64,000 bases of DNA, taken from assembly GCA_013399875.1 (NCBI GenBank), contig VXAZ01007995.1, forward strand, positions 1,653,486-1,717,485. Direction: 5' to 3'. Below, one piece after another: positions 46,301 to 60,310 of this stretch. Positions within the stretch are counted from its first letter, which is position 1, and the number at the start of each line of letters is the position of its first letter. A program made the position numbers and the translations under genes. The DNA comes from Gymnorhina tibicen. Its lineage: Eukaryota; Chordata; Aves; Passeriformes; Artamidae. The notes below the pieces were generated by a model, which saw only the letters and a program-made list of their open reading frames with translations, searched no databases and was not told the DNA's origin.

Positions 46301-49300
46301 AAGGGGAACGGCCAAGTCCTTTCACACTTGGAACAAACTGTTCCACTTAAAGGCAGGGGGAGAATAAGCCATTCAGGTGAATTGCTAGGTGTATTGTAGG
46401 TTCTTTAGTGCAAGTTTGGTAACAGCAGAAAAAGTTGATGTTTTACCTGCTCCCTGTGTGAAGAGGTTTTGCCTAGGTAGCACTCGCTTTGATTTAATCT
46501 GTCTTTCGCTGCTATGTTGGGAAGTAAGGGTGGGAATGATAAAAAGATTTGTCTGATAGCTGTAGTCACCATGAAATAAAATTCATTTATTCAGAGGAGC
46601 AGGTACCTTTGGAAAGTTCTGTTGAAGTACAGCAGCAGAGAAGATACATTTCTACCCAATTTTGGGGATGTTAGCTGATATTTATTAATGGCTTAAAAAC
46701 TTCCTGCTTCCTCTGAGTGATTTAAAATATTTACACAATTGAAGTTTTAAAATTTGCTCTAAATCTTCTGCAAATTATGACTCCATCAGCAAATTTGTTT
46801 TCAATTTGACCTGTAATGTCAGGTATAACTGCACTGATTCATGTTCTGCATCTAAGCAAGAAGACAAACTCTGGCTCCTTATTTTTCATTGACATTGTTT
46901 AAATGTAATAATTTCCAGCAGCCTGGTGCTGTTGTTTGTAATACTGAATGATATTTGAAAGATAATTCAGCTGGGTATCTCACATCCTGCTAGATCCCAT
47001 GTGAATTAAACAGTTTCACACTGTAGTCCAAAGAAATGTAATACTGACATGACATTCTGTACAAAAATCCCACGGAAAACACCAGTTTCACCAGCTTCCT
47101 GTGGATATCCGTGTTATGCAGACAGAGAAACCATGGCATATAGTGATTATTTGTTGAAGATCACTCTAAATTAATCTCCTAATGCTTCCTCAAAAAACCG
47201 ATACGTGTAGGTTTTTTAAGAGTTTGGGTCAGTAAATGACCATTCCCAATCTCACCATGGATTAATCACTAATCTTGAAGACTGGAATTCAGCGTTTTGT
47301 TCCTCATTATGCCTTTGGCAGACTGTGTGGCATGTGACAGAGCATTTTAGTTCTCTAGCAGTCATTTTTTTTCTCTCTGTTATAAAATGCAGTTAAGAAT
47401 GGTTACTGAGTGTCTTGACATGTTTGAATTACATGGAAAAAAAAATCTGAAAGAAATACCAGTTGGTATTACTAACTGTTAGGCTTTTATTTTAATTATT
47501 GTTTGGATATTGGTAGAAAGTACTTCAAGCTAGAGGAAAAAACCCTTCTGTTAGCAGAATAAAGCAAATGGAAAATGTGACAGATTGAAAGGTGCATTGC
47601 TAACAAGGTGTGGTAGCTTGAAGACAGCACACTGCTCAGAAAGGGTCTTAATGTGTGTATATAGGAGACAACAGTACAGAAACACTTGATTTCATATGAT
47701 TTACATACAATCTTCCATTCAAACGATAAAGAGACTAAAGCAGGAAAAAAATACAGATTTCATGGGTTTCCTTATACCTACAAGGAAACCTGGTCAATGG
47801 TAGGAGCTGCAAAAAAAGTTGTGTAGTATCAGTTATATCATATAATATTCAAGAGATTAGAGAACGGAGAAAAATGATTCCTTGCTGAAGGGTAAATAGA
47901 CTCTCGATCTGCCAGAGAGTGCTTGAACAGCTTTCTAGCCTTAGGAAATGACCCCTGATAGGTGAAAGAATTTTTTTTTTTTAAACCCATTCCCACATGA
48001 TGGACTGTGCCCTGTGTATGATCTATTGTATTAGTGATTAAACTCATCAACATTCTGACACTTCTGGAAGGAGTAGGCGAATAGGACCCGGGAACTGAAC
48101 TGGAATATTCACTTCAGTAGCCTGCTAGGACCTACACAGTGAGGCTGCTATTTATGAGTACTTGTTTATGTTGCTATTTATGAGTATTTACCTTATGAAT
48201 TCTGGTACGGGTAGTGATTTCACTGCATGAAAGAAAAATCACGTGTAAAAGTTTGTTAATCCAGGGAAATTTGCATGCCCAAATCTCATTTGATTTGAAT
48301 GTAGATCATTGGTACGTAGGCTTTTTTTAAGGTACTGCATAAATCAAGCGACACATTCTTTCTACAGGACTTTGAAAAATTGAAAAATATATTCACTCAT
48401 ATGCAGGAACCAATTTGTTGCAATGAAGATAGAAATTGTAGTATCTTCTGCCTGAGTAGTTTCTGGGTAAAAAAGAAGGCTTTTCTCACCTTTGTAGAGA
48501 AATTTGCCTTTTTCTTCCTTGCTTGATTGTGCTGCCTATACCACCGGAGAGGATGCTGAGGCCACTGGGGGAAGTCTTACCAGAGGAAGTTGTTCAGTCA
48601 GAGGGCAGAGCACCAGTGGACATATTGATTTCTACAGTGAGCATAAACAGAAATGAACCCCTGACAGTAATTTGAGAGCAATGCTTAAAGTCTCTGGTGA
48701 TGGTATGAGGCTGGAATTAGCAATATTGTAATTGTTCCTTGTTTCTGTATTATTTTCCAAATGTTGTTAAAGGATAACTGCGGTAACTTGCCACGTCTGT
48801 GTTCTGCTGGAGGCTTCTGTGAAATACTTTCTTTGTGGAAGTTTGAAGTTGCTTATCTATTCTGCCATTGTCTGGAGTGCTGACTGTATCTGGGACACTG
48901 CACAGAGCTAAAAGTATAACCTCAGAAAAGAGGAAGATTCAACGCTTCAGTGAGAGCAGCCTTTCTTAGCAAGGAGAGTGAGGGACAAATAGCCAAAAAG
49001 AGAAGTAGAAAAGAGAAGGCAGGCAGAATAGTCAGATATGAAACCTTTCAGTAGAAAAGTCTCAGACTGAGCTTTGAAGATGGTCAAAGAAGGGGCTTTG
49101 CTGAACACATGGAATTTCATAAACAGGGCCCTCAGCTGAAAAGTCCCTGCTCTCAGCTTTACCTTAACCAACTTAATTTCCTTTTAGAAAATTAGCAAGA
49201 TAGAACCATGTCTGAAGAGATGACAGCAGTGGCTTGTGTCTGGTATTTGATACTGGGGTCCAGTGCTAAGATGAATGTCTGCCTGAGTTATCAGTCCCAT

Positions 49301-52300
49301 AAGTTTAGGCTTTCTGGAAGCAGCTTTAACTGGCCTTTTGGTCTTATATCTACATATGTATGTGTGTGTATATGTAAATAGATATGGATCCATATTACTT
49401 CACCAAAATACACACCTATCCAATGTGGTCATTGTGCTTTCCTTGTGGATGTGGATTTCCCCCTCCACCTCTTTGCACCATTTCATGCAGCAAGCTCCTT
49501 TGAGACTGAATTCACCTTGCTCATGAAAGATTCCTCCTCTTGTTGCTCTTTGTGCTTGGAGACGAGTCCACTGGATAGGTTTTACTTGGCCTACTTCCCA
49601 TGACACTTAGTGTATGTTATAAATGACACATTCTCATGATTGTTTAAGCAAATTTGTGGTACAATATACCAGTGGGGGAAAAAATGGGGAAAATTATCCA
49701 TGTTCTGTACAATCCAAAGTGAACTCCCCCTCTATTTAAAATGCCTTTGATGTGGTTGATGGTAGTGTTTCAAAGGCAGTAGTTGTTAGCAAATGGGAAG
49801 AAAAGCAACAGTGAATTAAAGATTTGAAGAGATAAAAATGGTAATTTATAGGTGAGAAAGACTGATTAGAGATGTTGTTACTTTTTAGTTAATGAAATGA
49901 CCTATCTAGTCAAATTGGATAATTCCCATAGTGAGATATTTTTTCTTTATTGTCAGTTTAGCAGAATCTCTCTCTTTCCTTAGTGAAAACGAAATGGCAA
50001 TTTTAGCATTCTTAATTGGTTTGGTTCTTTTCCATGGTAGCAAGTGAACTGAAAAAATTCTGCTTATGAACAGGTTATGAACTTCAGTCTAAAGCCTGTG
50101 CAATGTCGACATCAAATAAAAAGGTGGCTAATGAAACAGTCTTCAGTTTCTAATTTCACAGAGGACTGATGTTGCTTTAAGGTGTAGTTCCTGCACGGAA
50201 TTCATGCAGTGAATGAACGTTAGTAATGAGAAGCAGAGATAATTTGTGGTTGAATGGTGTGTCTGTACTCAGAGTGACACAATGCATAGCCAAAACTATA
50301 TATTATACCAAATTCAATTGAAAGCAGTAGTAAAAGTGTAGAAAAATGTTGAAATGACTTCTTTTAAATAATCTTTTTGTTCCCAGATAAATCTGCAGGT
50401 GAATTAAAGCTAAAGTATAGCACACTTGCAGTGATTCATAAGAAAGGTGTGCATTTGAGGGGAACAGAAAATATTAACAGCAAGTTTTTAATACAGTGGC
50501 TTTACCTGTGCTCAGAGACGTGAATTAAGTAAACTTTGCTGTAGGTGTCCAAGTGGGTATTACTGAAGAACAGATAAGTTTGTCTAAAATAAAAGCTAAG
50601 ATTTTTGCAGCCCAGCTGTTCATCTTGGTAGCAAGTACTGGCGTCTTTGGTCAGACTTCCGTGAGTTTTTTTTTCTTGCTATTTTGGCACGTAGCTCATT
50701 TCTCTCTGATGTATTAAAAAATTCATAGCAGAAATTATCTCCTCCATCATCTGGAATACTTTGCTCCTGATGGGCTTTTCCTCTTTGCACGTGATACTGA
50801 AGTTTAAACCTTTTATTTCTCTTGTCACACCTGCTATCTCTGCCTCTGTCCATTATACCATTCTTTTAAATTCATATAATGGTCTCATAGCTTTGTGTTC
50901 CAATTTTCTTCCTTTTCCCCTCCCCACACTTCTTTTATTACACCCCTTTCAGTGGATTTCTCATCTCATCCAAGAATATGGCATTGCTGGCAACCAGGTT
51001 GCTCCATATATTTCCTTTTCTTACGAGTTTTACAAATGTAAACTAAGGATTAAAAAATTACCTTCAAATACAGAAATTGACTCTGGAAACTCAGAAGGGT
51101 GACGTATTTTTTTGGTGCACGTGTGTCATCTGATGTTCTCTGGGTCAAGATTTTTTTTTTAACAATTTTTTTCTTTCTCTGGAAACAGCACGTTTGAATT
51201 TGAGATGTTTTTGTCACATAATGTCTCCTCCCAATGGTTTGTTCTCAAAACTCCTCAGTTCACTTTCGTTGAGAGTTCTCCACAGCTCATTTTGTAGGGA
51301 GCTATATTGTGGATTCTGAAAAATGAATTGAATTTCTGTCAACAGAAGGAATAAATGTGCATCTGTGCAGGCAGTCCTGGATTACTGCATTGTCATAAGC
51401 CATTACGGCAATGTTGATCTGGTAAACTTGAGAGAAAGAGCTGTCAGCAGGAGCTGCAGAAGATCAGACAGAGAGCAAGTAGTCACCAGCCATCTATTGT
51501 GTGTAGTGCTGTGACAGGCTGGCACATTTTGATTGTGGAAGGAAACTACACTTCTCTAACCTTCAGTGCACTTATCTAACCTCAAAGTGCAGGTAGGCCA
51601 GCTAAAAAGGCAGATTGTTTCTTTCCCAGTGGCAGTGTCAGCTGCATATTCCTGGCTCTGCCAGTCTCTCACAATAAGACTCAGCTGTGCTGTTTCTTTA
51701 TCCTTTTTGTTTTGATAAAAAAGGAGTAGATTGATAGTACTGTTTATTTTGAAATGTGTTCCTTGCAGTATTAAAGAAGATTAATTCTGCCTTCTTGTTG
51801 CCTCAAATACTCATATAGCCATGGGAACTGAAAAGAAAATACCATTTGTATCAATCGGATTTTTTGTAAATGGATTTGTTTTTCTTGCTATGATTTGGCA
51901 GAGAGGTGTTGTCAAGATATCTGATTTATGTGCTTTAGTAACTGAGGGAAGGCTCATCACTTCCCTAATTTAATCAGCTGAGAAAAAGTTGATCTGTTTG
52001 CTGAAGAGTAGGGGGTTATTTGTAGGTTGGTTGTTGTTGGTTTTTTGTTTTATTTGTTTGGTTGGGGTTTGTTTTTTTTTTTGGCATGAATATCTGACAG
52101 AACTGAAGCTTTTATAGGGACTGGGTGATAACTGTTCTGCACAGCGTAGTATTAACAGAGAAGAAAGGAACTCACACATCCTTTAAAGTACAATTGTTCT
52201 TGCTCTGCATTCTGAGTCTCTCTTGGCCATACATCTTAGTGAGGGCAGCTCAGGACCTTTCCTATAAAGGGGTTTTAACTGGTGAATATTAAAAATAACC

Positions 52301-54610
52301 CTTTTGTAGATACTGTGCTGAAATTCTTACAGATCATTCTTTTATTTTTAAGGGTTTTTTTTGTTTAACTTGAGAAACCAGATTAAAATCTATTAAAATG
52401 TGTTAAAGGGTCTTTTTGTGTTGTCTGATACTACATCAGCCCCCACCTCAGATACAGAATCAAGAGTTGTGCTTGGTGTGCTGCAAATCATACAAGGCAA
52501 GACAGACTTGGAGCACAAAAAGTATTCTCTTTTTGTCTGTTCAGTGTAACTCCTGACTTCAGGTACCACTGCGGATCCTCGTAAATAAACCTAGTATTTT
52601 TCCATTGCTTAACTTGCCAAAAATGTAAAAGTATTTGAAAAGAAATATTTGAAAATGTACCTGTGTGTTTTTTCATATCTGAGAGCTGCAGTTTTTAAAA
52701 GCCTTGAGGAAATCATGCAAATCTGCATAGTATGTGTAAAAATGTCTTCTATCTCAGGGCCAAACTGAGACCCACAAAATAAATGACTTTCAGAGTCATG
52801 TTGTGACTGGCAAATAAAGTTTTTGCAAAGCCTTGATTACTACTTAGTTGTTTGGTTGGGGTTTTTCTAATGAAAAAACACTAGTAAATAGAGTTCAACA
52901 TATTAAGAACCGAGCGTCTTGGGTTGCTCTAATCAAAAATATTTGCCCTGTCTCTTTGGTGTGTAACACTCTGGCATGTCTCTTTCTCCCTATTTTTTCT
53001 TGTGTTCTTTTAGATTAGCTGTTCATTTGGGAAATGCTGTTTCTACCTGTGTTTGAACAGCAGCTAAAACACGGAGCCAGAATCCTGTCTGTGGCATTGA
53101 CGGATTAGTGTAACAGAAAATCTTACAAAGGCGATAACAATGGCTGAGGGATTTCTCCTATGACAGCTGGTCTATATTCTTGCAGACTTCCCTCTTATTT
53201 TGATTTACAGAGCCAAACTACTGCCTCATTCCAGTTTGGTAGGTTTGGGGACACAGTGATGGGACCAGATCGGCAGCAGTGGTTGTGGTCTCGGGGCAGG
53301 GGACACCAGTGCTGTCCCCGGGCACCATTTGCCTGCACTAAATTTGCTGCTGAAGGAATGAACCCACTATTGATCCATATGGATCTTCTCTGCAACTGGA
53401 GAGCTCTGCATCCAACACCTTGGAATGGTTCTTGCAGCCTTCTCACCGTGGTAATGATTGGTGGTGAGGGGCAAGGAGAGAACAGTGTGAAGGATGCCTG
53501 AGCCTCAGAAGAACCCAACTGACTCAACATTAGTTTTCCTCCTGTTGTCTCGCCTGACCTGCAGGCCCATTATGGTAGTGACTGATGTCTGTGAACTCGG
53601 ATTTTTAGCTAAGTCATGCTCAGTGTGAAGGATTAAGTCATGACCTTCACAGGTAGCAGGGCCTCTAAGTTTACACTGCCTTTCTACCCCTGGGTGTGTG
53701 GGGCTATAATGTGCATTGTCAGGCAGGGCTCACTTCAAAACATAATAAATCAGCTTTATGATATTTGTATTGAATAGTATTATATAAAATGCTATGTTTC
53801 TTATGATACTTTTGAGACAAAAACCCCACCAAATCCAAAACAAACCCCCAAGTCTCAGCAACACACAGCAACTGGTCAAGAAAAACAATGACCGAAACTT
53901 CATGGGGAAAAAAGCAGTCGGGATGTGACCTTGTTGCCTTTGACATTTCTGTTGGAAACAGAGAGAATCTGTGAGCACTGTGTGATCTATACAGAGAGAT
54001 GACAATTACCCTCACTTAAATAGGCATGGATGCCACTGGGACGAGATTTGGTCAGTCATGTTCCAGACTATAGAAAGTACTCTTTTTTTAATTTTCAACT
54101 TTCTACTTGAATATATATATTTTTTTTGGCTTGGATGAGAAGAGGATTGCTATGAATATTTATAACAAATCACTCCTATCAGAGGACACATTAAGTCTTG
54201 CAGCATAACAAAACTGAATTACCATGAAATAAACTTTCTTAATTAAACCAATTAAATTTCTTCCCAGCATGTAATTTAGAAACTCTGATAAACCCTGGTT
54301 GAAAAGGTTTGTTCTAGCCTTAAGCTGGCCTAAGAAAGAGTGAACATCTGGCCTGTATATGAAAGGCCTATTTAGGCCTTAGGCAGTGTGCAAAACATGA
54401 GCTGCTGTCCACGGCATTGAACACTTTGCGTGGCCCCAGGGCTTTGCTAAAGGACAGTGGTATCATTAGGGCACAATCATGTTTATGGAATATGCTGTAA
54501 CTCAGATAAGTGAGCCCTCAGACTCCTACCACAGTGCTTGTAGCTGAACGAGAAGTATTTCTGCTTCTTCACATTTTTGTTGTAATTCTACCAAAACAGA
54601 GGTGCTTTTT
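43346..54610. other. Long gene-free stretch
   Basis: About 11 kb with no exon I can support. The longest frames (43669-44151 minus and 44234-44692 plus) overlap frames on the opposite strand and match nothing known. Simple sequence: T/A-rich near 44003-44015, an imperfect 26-bp tandem duplication at 48146-48186, a TG/TA patch near 49350-49390 and G/T-rich sequence near 52020-52083. The rest is unremarkable. Confidence 0.55.
48146..48186. repeat. 26-bp tandem duplication
   Basis: TGCTATTTATGAGTA at 48146-48160 recurs at 48172-48186. Confidence 0.8.
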
Positions 54611-54631
54611 AAAAAAAAAAAAAAAAAAAAA
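54611..54631. repeat. Poly-A tract (A21)
   Basis: A homopolymer run. No retrocopied gene or SINE body is recognised beside it. Confidence 0.95.
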
Positions 54632-57600
54632 TTATGCTTTCTAAATGTTGATTTTGGCAAGCAGCATGAGGTTTTATGAAAGAAGGAAAAGAAAAAAAAC
54701 CAGAGAAAGCAAAGACCTGCTAAGGGCTTTAGAAAGGAAATATCATCCCCTAGTTCACAATTTCTTGCTTGTTTATGAGCAACTTTGTCAAGAGAGAGGA
54801 AACTTTGAGGTAAATGCAGGGACACTTGAAAAATATGCTGTCATCTGAGATTGAAACATAATGTGACAACCAGGATCCTGCTGCCTTAGGAAGAAGCTGA
54901 ATGTCTTCAATGAGGAGATGCAGTGCCTCAAAAAAGAAATACTTGTACATGGAAAACACAGTGTTCACAATTTATTCTCAGAAGAGTCACACACATGTGC
55001 ACAAAACCTTGTGGTAAGCGAGAGAAACAGCTCTTACAGCAGGCTGGACTCTTGCTCGTTAGGATGCAATAGTGCTGGGAAAAAAGTCTGTCAGCATGCC
55101 AGGAACATTTCAGAGGAGAACTGGTACAATGGTTGGTTCTTCCCTAATCAGGAGATGGAAGGGGTGAATATCCTTCTCCCGGTAAATCCGTGATACATTT
55201 GATGAGGAAATAGTCTGGTTTCTATAAACTTACCTTATGCTGTTCTTAGAACCATGGAGGTATTGAAATGCAAAATGCCTGGCACTGCCAAGGCTGATGA
55301 ATGATTTACAAGTATCTTTCATTAATTTCCATCTCCCAGCTTACACTGAAAAATACTGTCTCTCTCACTGTTTCTCAGGATGGGAAAATCATCCTCTTGC
55401 TCAGAAACAAACACAGACATTTTGAAGAAAATAAGGAATAAATCTTAACAACTCTACTGTTGTCTATTTCAGCTTGTTAAGTTTAGCAAATGCCTGAGAC
55501 AAAATACAGTTGCATAGTCCAAAACTATTCCTGATGTAACTTGACATGTCTTAATATAAAAGGATTTTGTATTTTACCAGTCTATCTTTTCCCCATGAAG
55601 TCTTGTCAATGATTTCCTTCAGCAAAACCAAGGTCAGTTCTTTGTTGTGTTGTTTTTTTTTTTTTCCTTTTTTAAGAAAGGCTAGTCCTGCTTTGAAGCA
55701 AGCTGAAGTAAATACATCACAAACCATTCTGTCGTTTATGGATTCCCGTGCAGCTGTATTTGAAAGCCTTGTATTCATTTATTACTGGTTGGGTCATAAT
55801 GCTGTTTAAACATTACGGAAGAGGTGGTTTCTCAAGGAAAGAAACAATCTAACGTGTGCTTTGTTTCACTGACTGAATTATTGCAGGCAACCTCATGGAT
55901 CATAAAATAATTGTATACTGTCTAATTAAATAAGCTTTATTAGCTATGGTGGGTTTTGATTCCCACTTCTGATCCCTTTTTTTTTCCTTAAGACTGCTGT
56001 GAAACACCTTTGGTAGAGAAGCTGAGGTGCATGCAGACATCTTGAAATACAGGCAGATACCTGAAATGACAATAATCATAATTTCTATGAAAGCTATCTT
56101 AAAGAGCACAAGAAATAGATATAAAAAGGGGAGGAATGGTGAAAGGGGGCTACATAGGTAATTCTAACAGACGTACAGTAATATGGCCTAAGGCCCCAGT
56201 GCTCCTTGTCCATGTTGGATGTTCCTGACAATTCTCTCAAGCCCTTCTGCCCACTGCCTTGGGTGTGTCTTTTCTTCCCCCTCTTCCCCATTTCTGGCTG
56301 CTGCTGACTTCTGTGCCCATCATCAAGAAATGTGTCCTTAACCATTCTCTTGAAATGCTTTCACACATCTCATACCTTTACATAGCTCCAGTACTGTCTC
56401 CCCTCCTAATCTGTACAGAACCATCATAGAGGAAACAATTATTATTTCAGTCACATAACAACGGGGAGTTCAGACAGAGAGAACAGGTGAATCCTCCCAT
56501 ATTCCCAGTAACCCAAGTCCCACCGAAGTGCATTTTGAGACGGCCACAGTACAGTCAGGAATTGCTGTGAAGTTCTCTCCTGCAGTTAAATCCTGGCTCG
56601 GGGTTGAGTGCTGAGTGCTGGTGGGCTTTTATCAAGTCTCAAGCAATGGTTTCTTGGCCAGATTGCCATATCCAGCCTTCTAGATCTTTCTGCTTAGTTC
56701 TTAAGTCTTCTCAACATCCCAACTTCCCTTAGCACTTATTCTATGCTTTTCCCATCCCTACTTAGCAGCTCTTTTCTTCCTTAGTTCCCTCTTTTTCCTG
56801 TTTTTCTGTTTTATTTATTTTACCATTTTGAAATTTTGCCTGCTTTCTCTCCGGATGATGCTGTCCGGTTGTATAATTTCACCTGCTGTCCTTACCCAGC
56901 TGAGACACAGCTCTATTTCTCTGCTCCTGACTGCTCTGCATCCAATTCCATCTCCTTGTTTCTCTCTCTGACAATTGCTTCTGGGTATCATGCCATCAGC
57001 TTAGACTTAATTGTGTGCCTTTCTTTCTCCATCTTCTCCTTGCACGTCGTTGTCGACAATGACAATATTGGCACCATCACGGTGACTTACAACCTGAGGC
57101 AGGTTGTTTTTTTGGATTGTTTTCTTCCTTGCTGCAGTAGACAAGTCCTGCATAGAAACATTTACAATTAACAATTGAATACATGAAACCATATGAAAAG
57201 AGGAGTGAAATGACGTGGCGTAGCAGAGGATAGTGCTGTCATACCACTTAAATTCAGGAGATTACGCCTGTGGCAGCTGTGGTCAAAGAGAGAATTGAAA
57301 ATGCGTTAATATGAGGACTTCAGACACTTACATTATTTAATTTAAGACTTTGGGAAGGTGAAGTCAAGTGGTTTGATGTTGCACACAGTGTTGTTCTAAA
57401 TTAAGCAACATGTAATAGTAGAAGAACAGGTATGAATTTGATTCCAGTAGTTCTTGTCCACACTAATTAATTCTGAGCATTACATTAGAAGGGCTAGGAT
57501 GTTGTTTTGTTTGGTTTTTTTGGACTTTGTCATCTTTTTATGAACACAAACTAATTTCAAATAACTTAAGTTCTAAACTGTACCTCTGAACACACTACTT

Positions 57601-58795
57601 CAGGCTCAGCGAGCTGGGTGTGTGTTGATAACAAGAGCTGAATTTGTCTTGACATCTTGTTTGGAATATTTCTAATCAAATATTAACATTAGCACTGCTA
57701 CATGTCTCTGTTATTTCCTTTATCTTTTCACTTAGTCCCACAAGCCTTCTCTAGATAAGAATAACACTAATGCCTTACTTAAGAGGGGTTTTTCATTTTT
57801 TTTTCCTGGAAAGCTTAAATAATATAGAGCCCAGTCTGAACATACTCCTGCAGAAGAAGCGTCCTTAAAATGCTCCCAAAAGAGATAGACCCCATGGAGG
57901 CTGACTTCACTGGTTTATGTATTTTTGTGTCACCAGTGATACAGGAAGGACTCAGCACTGACAAATAACTTTTAACATATACGCCTAAATCACTGTTTTA
58001 TTGGGATTATGTGACAAAATTGAAAGTAAAACAGAATGTTTGATGTTGCCATAAATCTTTAATGAATGTTCCATGTTTTTGTGATGTGTCAGACCGTCAA
58101 ATGTAGGCCTTCTTTCCTTATACTAATAAGGAAGCAGAGATGAATCTTGCATTTTAAGTGTGGACAAAAAATGGAAAAAACCCCAGAGTTAAATTTGCCT
58201 TTCATGGGTAGGGAGAGGGCTTGGCATGGCTGAAGTATGGATGGAGGCTGTGAAGGTTATAAGGCTGTAGAGCTGCCTGGGAGCCTGTGGCTGTAGCCTG
58301 AGCCCAAGGTGCGTGTGCTGAGCAGCATGGGGCTGCCTGGGAGGCTGCGTGCCTTTACCGCTGCCCTCGCCTCCACTGGGAAGTTTGTGTGCGAGATAGG
58401 AGAGCAAAACATTTCTTGTGTCCTCAGATTCTCCATTCGTCCTCGTTTGAATCGGTGTAGTTGTTAATTATTTACGGTTTGCCTGCCTGCATTTGGAGCG
58501 CGCAGCCCGTGTCTGTTTTCCGCACGGCCCTGCGCCCGATCCCGTTCTCTGCCTCCTGCAGGAGCAGTGGTCAGGGCTCTGTGGCATCCTGGAGGCTGAG
58601 CTGGTAAATCCGACCCGATGCTGATGGCTGTGCTGCAGTGCAACCTGGAACAGGAGCCAGGAGCCCGCAGCCTGGCATGGACCATGTAATTTACGGCTGA
58701 AATGTCTCAGATATTTATGCTGACAAGGGAAATAGTCGATGTTTCCTGCTAATGTGCTGGCCCACTCCTCTGGTCTACTAATTCTAGATGCATTT
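54632..58795. other. Gene-free stretch
   Basis: Mixed composition. A T-run lies near 55650-55665. The frame at 56836-57171 (111 residues) shows no domain. A slightly GC-richer patch at about 58250-58700 has scattered CpG but no exon signal. Confidence 0.55.
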
Positions 58796-58799
58796 TTGG

Positions 58800-58861
58800 C
58801 CTGTTGGGAGTTGAACTCAATGATCCTTATGGGTCCCTTCCAATTTGAGGTATTCTGTGAT
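58800..58861 (+). mobile_element. Short CR1 3' tail fragment, sense
   Basis: GTTGAACTCAATGATCC, then TTATGGGTCCCTTCCAA and a TATTCTGTGA end, follows the terminal 60 bp of CR1. Heavily 5'-truncated. Confidence 0.85.
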
Positions 58862-60180
58862 CTCTCTCCTTTCCCATTTCTGCCATCTATCCTGTCACTC
58901 ACAGCTGCCAAGGCTCTTTTGCCTCTGCTGCCCTGTTTATTTTAACAGTGAGAGTAACCAGATGACTGTAAGGCTTTGCCTGGAAATAAAATAGATTCTC
59001 TAATTAGAAGGACTGGTGTCCTTCTAAAAGTGGTGAGATCGTCCAACCTCACATGACCAGGTATGACTTAGGAGCCACTAAGTGGAATCCTCTGGCCCAC
59101 TTTGTGTAGGAAACTGGACTGAGGAATGGATATGGTCCTTGGATCCTCTGAAAACGTGTCAGTCTTCTCCTCAGATGCAATAATTTTTGTTCTCTGTATC
59201 TGTTTTTAGAAGCTGTGTATTTCTCCCGGCTTGCATTTTTCCAATTAATTAATTAACGCATTAATCTCAAACAGCCTCTGTAAAAATATTGATTTGAAAC
59301 ATCTTTCCAATACAGACTGTAATTATTATTTTAAAAAAATTATAATACAAAAGATGTTTTCTTGCATTGTTCTAGCAACATGCAGAAGGAGTGGATTGAA
59401 TTGATAAGGCATCAGATAAGTTAAAGAATAAGATATTTCATTCTTTCAAACAGTGCCTGGTAATATATAACTTTTAAAAAATGAAAATGTTACATGACTT
59501 TAACCTTTTAAAGACAGTGTTCTAAGAATGGCTATGTCACAATAGATGGAGCAAAGCAGGCAACCATTATACAAATATTTGATAGTCTTTTCCGCAGTAA
59601 ATTTTGTTTGTCTTTTAAACTAAGATAAAGAAAACTCTGTGTAAGGCTTGGTTGTGCAGGCATCTTAATCTCCTTTTCTTTTAAATTGCATATTACTAAT
59701 AAGTCCCAAATTTTTTGCTGGTTCTTTTTCTTTGCTTGTATTTGCCAATGCTTTAATGGATTCATAAAATAAAAATCCTCATTGCAGTTTAACCATCAGT
59801 CATGTGTACAAAAATCCTTTAATTTTACCCTGCCTAGATGCTAAAATAAGGAGGAAATTACATATTTAAAAACAAAACAAGCCAACAGGATTCAAAATTG
59901 CATCAGCCTCCATTTGTTTATATGAGCATGAAAGAGAAGAGGGGGAGACTTATCCTTTGGGACTGTAGATGGCACCTCCTGCTGCGGTATTAAATTTACC
60001 ATTTGCAACCTCCTGTGCTTCTCTGAGGGTAGAGGGTGGTGCCTGACTTCTTGGCGCCAGCGAGTCAGCAAAGGTGTCTGATAGCTGCAGACACGAGATG
60101 GGGGGTGCTTACTTAACCTTGCTCCAGCTCAGCCCCACTGGGGACAGCCAGCTGATCCCCCAACCCCACCCAGGAGAGCC
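58862..60180. other. Gene-free stretch
   Basis: TTCCAATTAATTAATTAACGC near 59238 and surrounding TAAT cores, plus TGTAATTATTATTTT near 59318, give a homeodomain-rich patch. No exon is recognised. Confidence 0.5.
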
Positions 60181-60189
60181 AGGAGGCTC

Positions 60190-60280
60190 CACAAGCAGTT
60201 TATGGCTTTAATAATTTACATATCCTCAGTTAATCTCCCTTACCAGCAGCCAATTAGTTGGGGAATATTCATACTCCTTT
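60190..60280. promoter_or_regulatory. Candidate regulatory element before TA repeat
   Basis: GGCTTTAATAATTTACATAT, CAGTTAATCTCC and AGCCAATTAGTTGGGG give clustered TAAT cores and a CCAAT box in unique sequence. Assigned on motif density only. Confidence 0.3.
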
Positions 60281-60310
60281 GATATATATATATATGTATA
60301 TATTTATATA
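60281..60310. repeat. TA microsatellite
   Basis: GATATATATATATATG followed by TATATATTTATATA. Confidence 0.9.

Noticed and set aside
54611..54631. Processed pseudogene or SINE tail from the A21 tract
   Set aside because: Neither flank resembles a known mRNA or SINE body. The same holds for the A tracts at 33285 and 62390.
58468..58911. 147-residue minus-strand frame
   Set aside because: It runs into the CR1 tail fragment at 58800-58861 and shows no recognisable domain.
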